A stretch of 33,149 nucleotides of DNA from Lachnospiraceae bacterium UBA1766 (GTDB lineage Bacteria > Bacillota > Clostridia > Lachnospirales > Lachnospiraceae): assembly GCA_002314715.1 (NCBI GenBank), contig DCGY01000037.1:18293-51441 (forward strand), read 5' to 3'. The notes beneath the pieces were generated by a model. The model was given only the letters and a program-made list of their open reading frames with translations, had not been told where the DNA came from and did no database searches. Each line of letters starts with the position of its first letter. Within the stretch, counting starts at the first letter, position 1. Shown here piece by piece: positions 30,432 through 33,149 of the stretch. The position numbers and the translations under genes were made by a program.

Positions 30432-32780
30432 GTGGCAGAAAAGTACATTCCCGCCAAGACGGGATATAACAAATTGCAATTTACAGACAATTCAAATACA
30501 ACCGTATACATTTATGGTGCAACCGGTTATGGTAAGAGCCGCATGGTAAAGGAATATACCAAGCGAAGAAAGGCACTTTGGTTATCCGGTGGAGCGACGG
30601 AATGGAATCTGGAGAACTTGACCGAGGGGAGTGCTGTAATCATCGACGATTTGCAGCTGCTTACCTCAGAGACGCAAAAACAAAGGATTCTGGAATTGGC
30701 AGGCAGAACGGATATCTGGCTCATCTTAATCGGTCGTATGCAGTTTCCGCAGTGGATGTATTCCATGATAACCGATGGCAAAGTCGTGATTATTTCGGAA
30801 GAGGATTTATGGCTGAATGCGGAGGAAATCAAGAAAATCGCAGACAATCGAAAAATTCCGGTGACCGAAAAAGAGGCACAAAGAATTGCATTGCGCGCCT
30901 GCGGAAATGCCATGGTGGTTTCGCTTTTGTTACAGATGATGCAGGATGGAAAACCTCTGGATGATACGCTGGAGGATAAGCTGGGGGTTGCTTTTGCGGA
31001 ATATCTGGAGAACTATATTATTGTTCAGTGGAATATAGACCTCCAGGAGTTTCTCATGCAGATTAGTGTGGTGGACTCCTTTACCTTGCCCATGGCGGTA
31101 ATGATTACCGGCGATGATAAGGCTGCTTTGATGCTTGAGGAGGCATTTCGTATCGGTAATTTCATCGAGAAAACCGGTGAAACTTATACCATTCGAGAGT
31201 ACCTTATTTTGGCCTTACGCCGGCGGGCGCATAAAGTATTTGGCCAGCAGAAATATATGAGTTATGTGCGCAACGCAGGTTTATATTATGAGACCCATGA
31301 TGACCTGGTAAATGCGCTTCGTATGTATGCGATTTGTGAGGAGAAGGATAAGGTTCGCTCCATTCTTATCCGAAACGGCCGACGTCATATGGGAAACGGC
31401 AAATTTTACGAGCTTCGCCGCTATTATTTAGCGCTGGAGGAAGAGGAGGCAGATGGCAGTATCGTCCTTATGTCTTCTCTCAGTATGCTGTATTCCGTTA
31501 TGATGAATGAGGAAAAAAGCGAATACTGGTACCAAAAAATTAAGGATTATTCCAAAACTGTGAAGGGCGGAGAAAAAAGAGAGGCAGAGGAAATGCTTCT
31601 TTACCTGGATATTGCCCTTCCTCACAGAGGATCCGTGGATATCCTGGATATTTTGAAAAAAGTGATTCCACTGGTAACAAGCGGGGGAATCCATTTGCCG
31701 GAATTCTCGGTAACCAATAATCAACCCGGAATCATGGTGGGTGGAAAAGACTTTTGCAGTTGGAGTAAAAGGGATGAATTTCTGGCCAATACCATTGGAA
31801 AACCCCTTGAGAAGCTGATGGGGGCTTATGGTCGCGGTATGGTCCATGCATCCTTGTGCGAGAGTTTTTATGAAAAAGGTGGCAGAGATTCGGAGATGCT
31901 CAATCATGCCATGCAGTCTCAGATGGAAATCGAGGGCGGAGGAAGACTTGAAATCCTTTTTGCGACGGTGGGTGTGCAGGTGCGCTACAATATGATTTCC
32001 GGAAAACATGCACAGGCCATTAGTTTATTAAATGCCTTCGAAAGGCGCCTTGCCCAGGAAGATAATCCGGCCATGAAGGCCAATTTCCGTGCACTGAGAT
32101 GTCGTGTGAATCTGATGCTAAATGACAGAAATGCCGTGCAGCAATGGCTTTTGGAGGCCCCGGATGAGCTGCAGGAGTTCTGGACACTGGAACGATATCG
32201 ATATATGACCAAGGTATTGTGCTATCTGGAGCTTGGTCAAAACCTGGAGGCCATCAATCTTTTGAATCGTGTAAGATATTATGCGGATTTAAGCAAGCGC
32301 CCCTATATTCGGATGGAGACCGGACTACTGCAGGCGATTGCTTATAAGAGAGAAGGACAGGAATGGAAAGCGGTTATGCTGGAAAGCCTTGAAGCTGCAA
32401 AGGAATACCATTTCGTTCGTGTCATTTCCGAAAAAGGTGCCGGAATTCTCGCTCTTTTACAGGAAATCAAGGAGGATTATCTGGCCACCGAGGGAGCGGA
32501 TGCAAAGTGGTTTCAAAAAGTCCTCAAGGAGACAAAGGTGGTTGCGGAGCGCTATTCCGGTTACCTGAAAATCGAGATGGCACAGCCGGCAGATTTTAGC
32601 GAGAATTCCCTGACCATTCTGCGTATGCAGGCTGAGGGCTACAGCATCAAGGAAATCGCTGCCAGCCTGGGAGCCTCTGAGCGTACGGTGAAATATCATG
32701 CGGCCGAAAACTACCGCAAGCTGGAGGCCAAGGGAAAAACCGATGCGGTGCAAAAGGCCAGAAGCATGAATCTGATATAA
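30432..32780 (+). CDS. MalT/LuxR-type STAND transcriptional regulator
   Basis: This large regulator of about 782 residues has an N-terminal STAND ATPase domain (Walker A GATGYGKS at about 29-36, Walker B VIIDD at about 69-73). A long helical repeat region resembling the TPR-like sensor of MalT (about 260-700) follows, then a C-terminal LuxR-type helix-turn-helix (EGYSIKEIAASLGASERTVKYH). Ligand binding normally triggers ATP-dependent oligomerisation and promoter activation. I chose GTG 30432 because GAGGG lies 7 nt upstream and the product then begins MAEKYIPAKTGYNK as in the MalT family. A TTG at 30381 would overlap the -10 box. The target may be the secreted-protein gene that follows 47 bp later. 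Confidence 0.88.
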   Translation: MAEKYIPAKTGYNKLQFTDNSNTTVYIYGATGYGKSRMVKEYTKRRKALWLSGGATEWNLENLTEGSAVIIDDLQLLTSETQKQRILELAGRTDIWLILIGRMQFPQWMYSMITDGKVVIISEEDLWLNAEEIKKIADNRKIPVTEKEAQRIALRACGNAMVVSLLLQMMQDGKPLDDTLEDKLGVAFAEYLENYIIVQWNIDLQEFLMQISVVDSFTLPMAVMITGDDKAALMLEEAFRIGNFIEKTGETYTIREYLILALRRRAHKVFGQQKYMSYVRNAGLYYETHDDLVNALRMYAICEEKDKVRSILIRNGRRHMGNGKFYELRRYYLALEEEEADGSIVLMSSLSMLYSVMMNEEKSEYWYQKIKDYSKTVKGGEKREAEEMLLYLDIALPHRGSVDILDILKKVIPLVTSGGIHLPEFSVTNNQPGIMVGGKDFCSWSKRDEFLANTIGKPLEKLMGAYGRGMVHASLCESFYEKGGRDSEMLNHAMQSQMEIEGGGRLEILFATVGVQVRYNMISGKHAQAISLLNAFERRLAQEDNPAMKANFRALRCRVNLMLNDRNAVQQWLLEAPDELQEFWTLERYRYMTKVLCYLELGQNLEAINLLNRVRYYADLSKRPYIRMETGLLQAIAYKREGQEWKAVMLESLEAAKEYHFVRVISEKGAGILALLQEIKEDYLATEGADAKWFQKVLKETKVVAERYSGYLKIEMAQPADFSENSLTILRMQAEGYSIKEIAASLGASERTVKYHAAENYRKLEAKGKTDAVQKARSMNLI

Positions 32781-32827
32781 GAGATACAACATAGATTGAT
32801 CGACAAATCGAGAAAGAAGGAAAAGCG

Positions 32828-33149
32828 ATGAAGCAGAAGAAACAGCAATGGAAACGGGTAATTTCTTGGGTTCTGTGTATGATGATGGTGTTTACCTCCA
32901 TCAATCTGCCGGAAAATATTGTAAAGGTAGATGCCGCTGCGGCGACACAGACACAAGGAACTGCTATGGATGCAAATGATGTGGCGAATCCACAATTTGA
33001 CCAAAGTGATAAGATTGCCAGCAAGGCAGCCTGGGATTCCGATGGAGTTACCGTCTACACAGCGGGAGAGGAGGAATACCTGTTTGTTCAGTGGCAGGAA
33101 AGCGGAGTTAACAAGGTCTATACCTGCAAGGCAGTCAAGGGTACGGTGA
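32828..33149 (+). CDS. Secreted protein, N-terminal part (3' truncated by window end)
   Basis: The frame is open from ATG 32828 (AAGGA ribosome binding site about 6 nt upstream) to the right edge, 107 codons. It begins with a basic N-terminus (MKQKKQQWKR), a hydrophobic core (VISWVLCMMMVFTSINL) and a probable signal peptidase I site near VDA-AAA. The mature part is Thr/Gln/Asp-rich, then reads KAAWDSDGVTVYTAGEEEYLFVQW. It looks like a large secreted or surface protein, but the family is not recognisable from this fragment. It lies directly behind the MalT-like regulator and may be its target. Confidence 0.8.
   Translation, partial: MKQKKQQWKRVISWVLCMMMVFTSINLPENIVKVDAAAATQTQGTAMDANDVANPQFDQSDKIASKAAWDSDGVTVYTAGEEEYLFVQWQESGVNKVYTCKAVKGTV

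Noticed and set aside
32931..33149. Open frame near the right end in another reading frame
   Set aside because: It is out of frame with the signal-peptide-bearing gene starting at 32828, which is open to the window end and has a ribosome binding site.

Overview
The window reads as a low-to-mid GC, Gram-positive anaerobe of the Clostridia, most likely Lachnospiraceae-like. The evidence is AGGAGG-type ribosome binding sites, lipobox lipoproteins with no outer-membrane genes, the anaerobic (early cobalt) cobalamin pathway, and a type IV pilin-like protein next to hybrid-kinase and MalT-type regulators. The species cannot be named from the sequence alone.

Left part (1-6625): the end of a cell-surface or secreted protein and an ABC ATPase, closed by a strong terminator. 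Convergent to them is a repeat-containing lipoprotein whose C-terminal region resembles the truncated first gene. Then come a small 8-Cys protein, a small protein of unknown function with its own promoter and terminator, and a tyrosine-recombinase-like protein whose catalytic residues are eroded. A divergent pair follows: an AraC-type regulator facing a TIM-barrel sugar isomerase/epimerase and a Gfo/Idh/MocA oxidoreductase. Between the divergent genes lies a candidate direct-repeat operator with 21-bp spacing.

Centre (6687-27107): one very long corrinoid operon of 20 genes. A near-consensus promoter and a cobalamin riboswitch with candidate tandem terminators stand in front of it. First come surface and uptake genes: an exported CbiK-like cobaltochelatase lipoprotein, a duplicated beta-sandwich lipoprotein, a BtuF-like binding protein and a BtuC-like permease. 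Next is a fused BtuD-like ATPase plus CbiP cobyric acid synthase. Nucleotide-loop assembly and aminopropanol genes follow (cobT, cobU, cobS, cobC, cbiB, cobD), then corrin ring genes (cbiC, cbiD, cbiF, cbiG, cbiH, a cbiJ-cbiE-cbiT triple fusion, cbiA). The last gene encodes an uncharacterised His/Asp-rich protein. Most junctions overlap or are a few bases long. No cbiL, cytoplasmic sirohydrochlorin chelatase, adenosyltransferase or benzimidazole synthesis gene is seen, so the operon is not a complete pathway on its own.

Right part (27086-33149): a new promoter and a leader with a terminator-like hairpin precede a membrane hybrid histidine kinase. A type IV pilin-like protein follows, then a strong terminator, a large MalT/LuxR-type STAND regulator, and the start of a secreted protein that runs off the window.

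The most notable points are the BtuD-CbiP fusion, which joins uptake and biosynthesis in one polypeptide, the extracytoplasmic chelatase at the head of the operon, and the unknown last gene.
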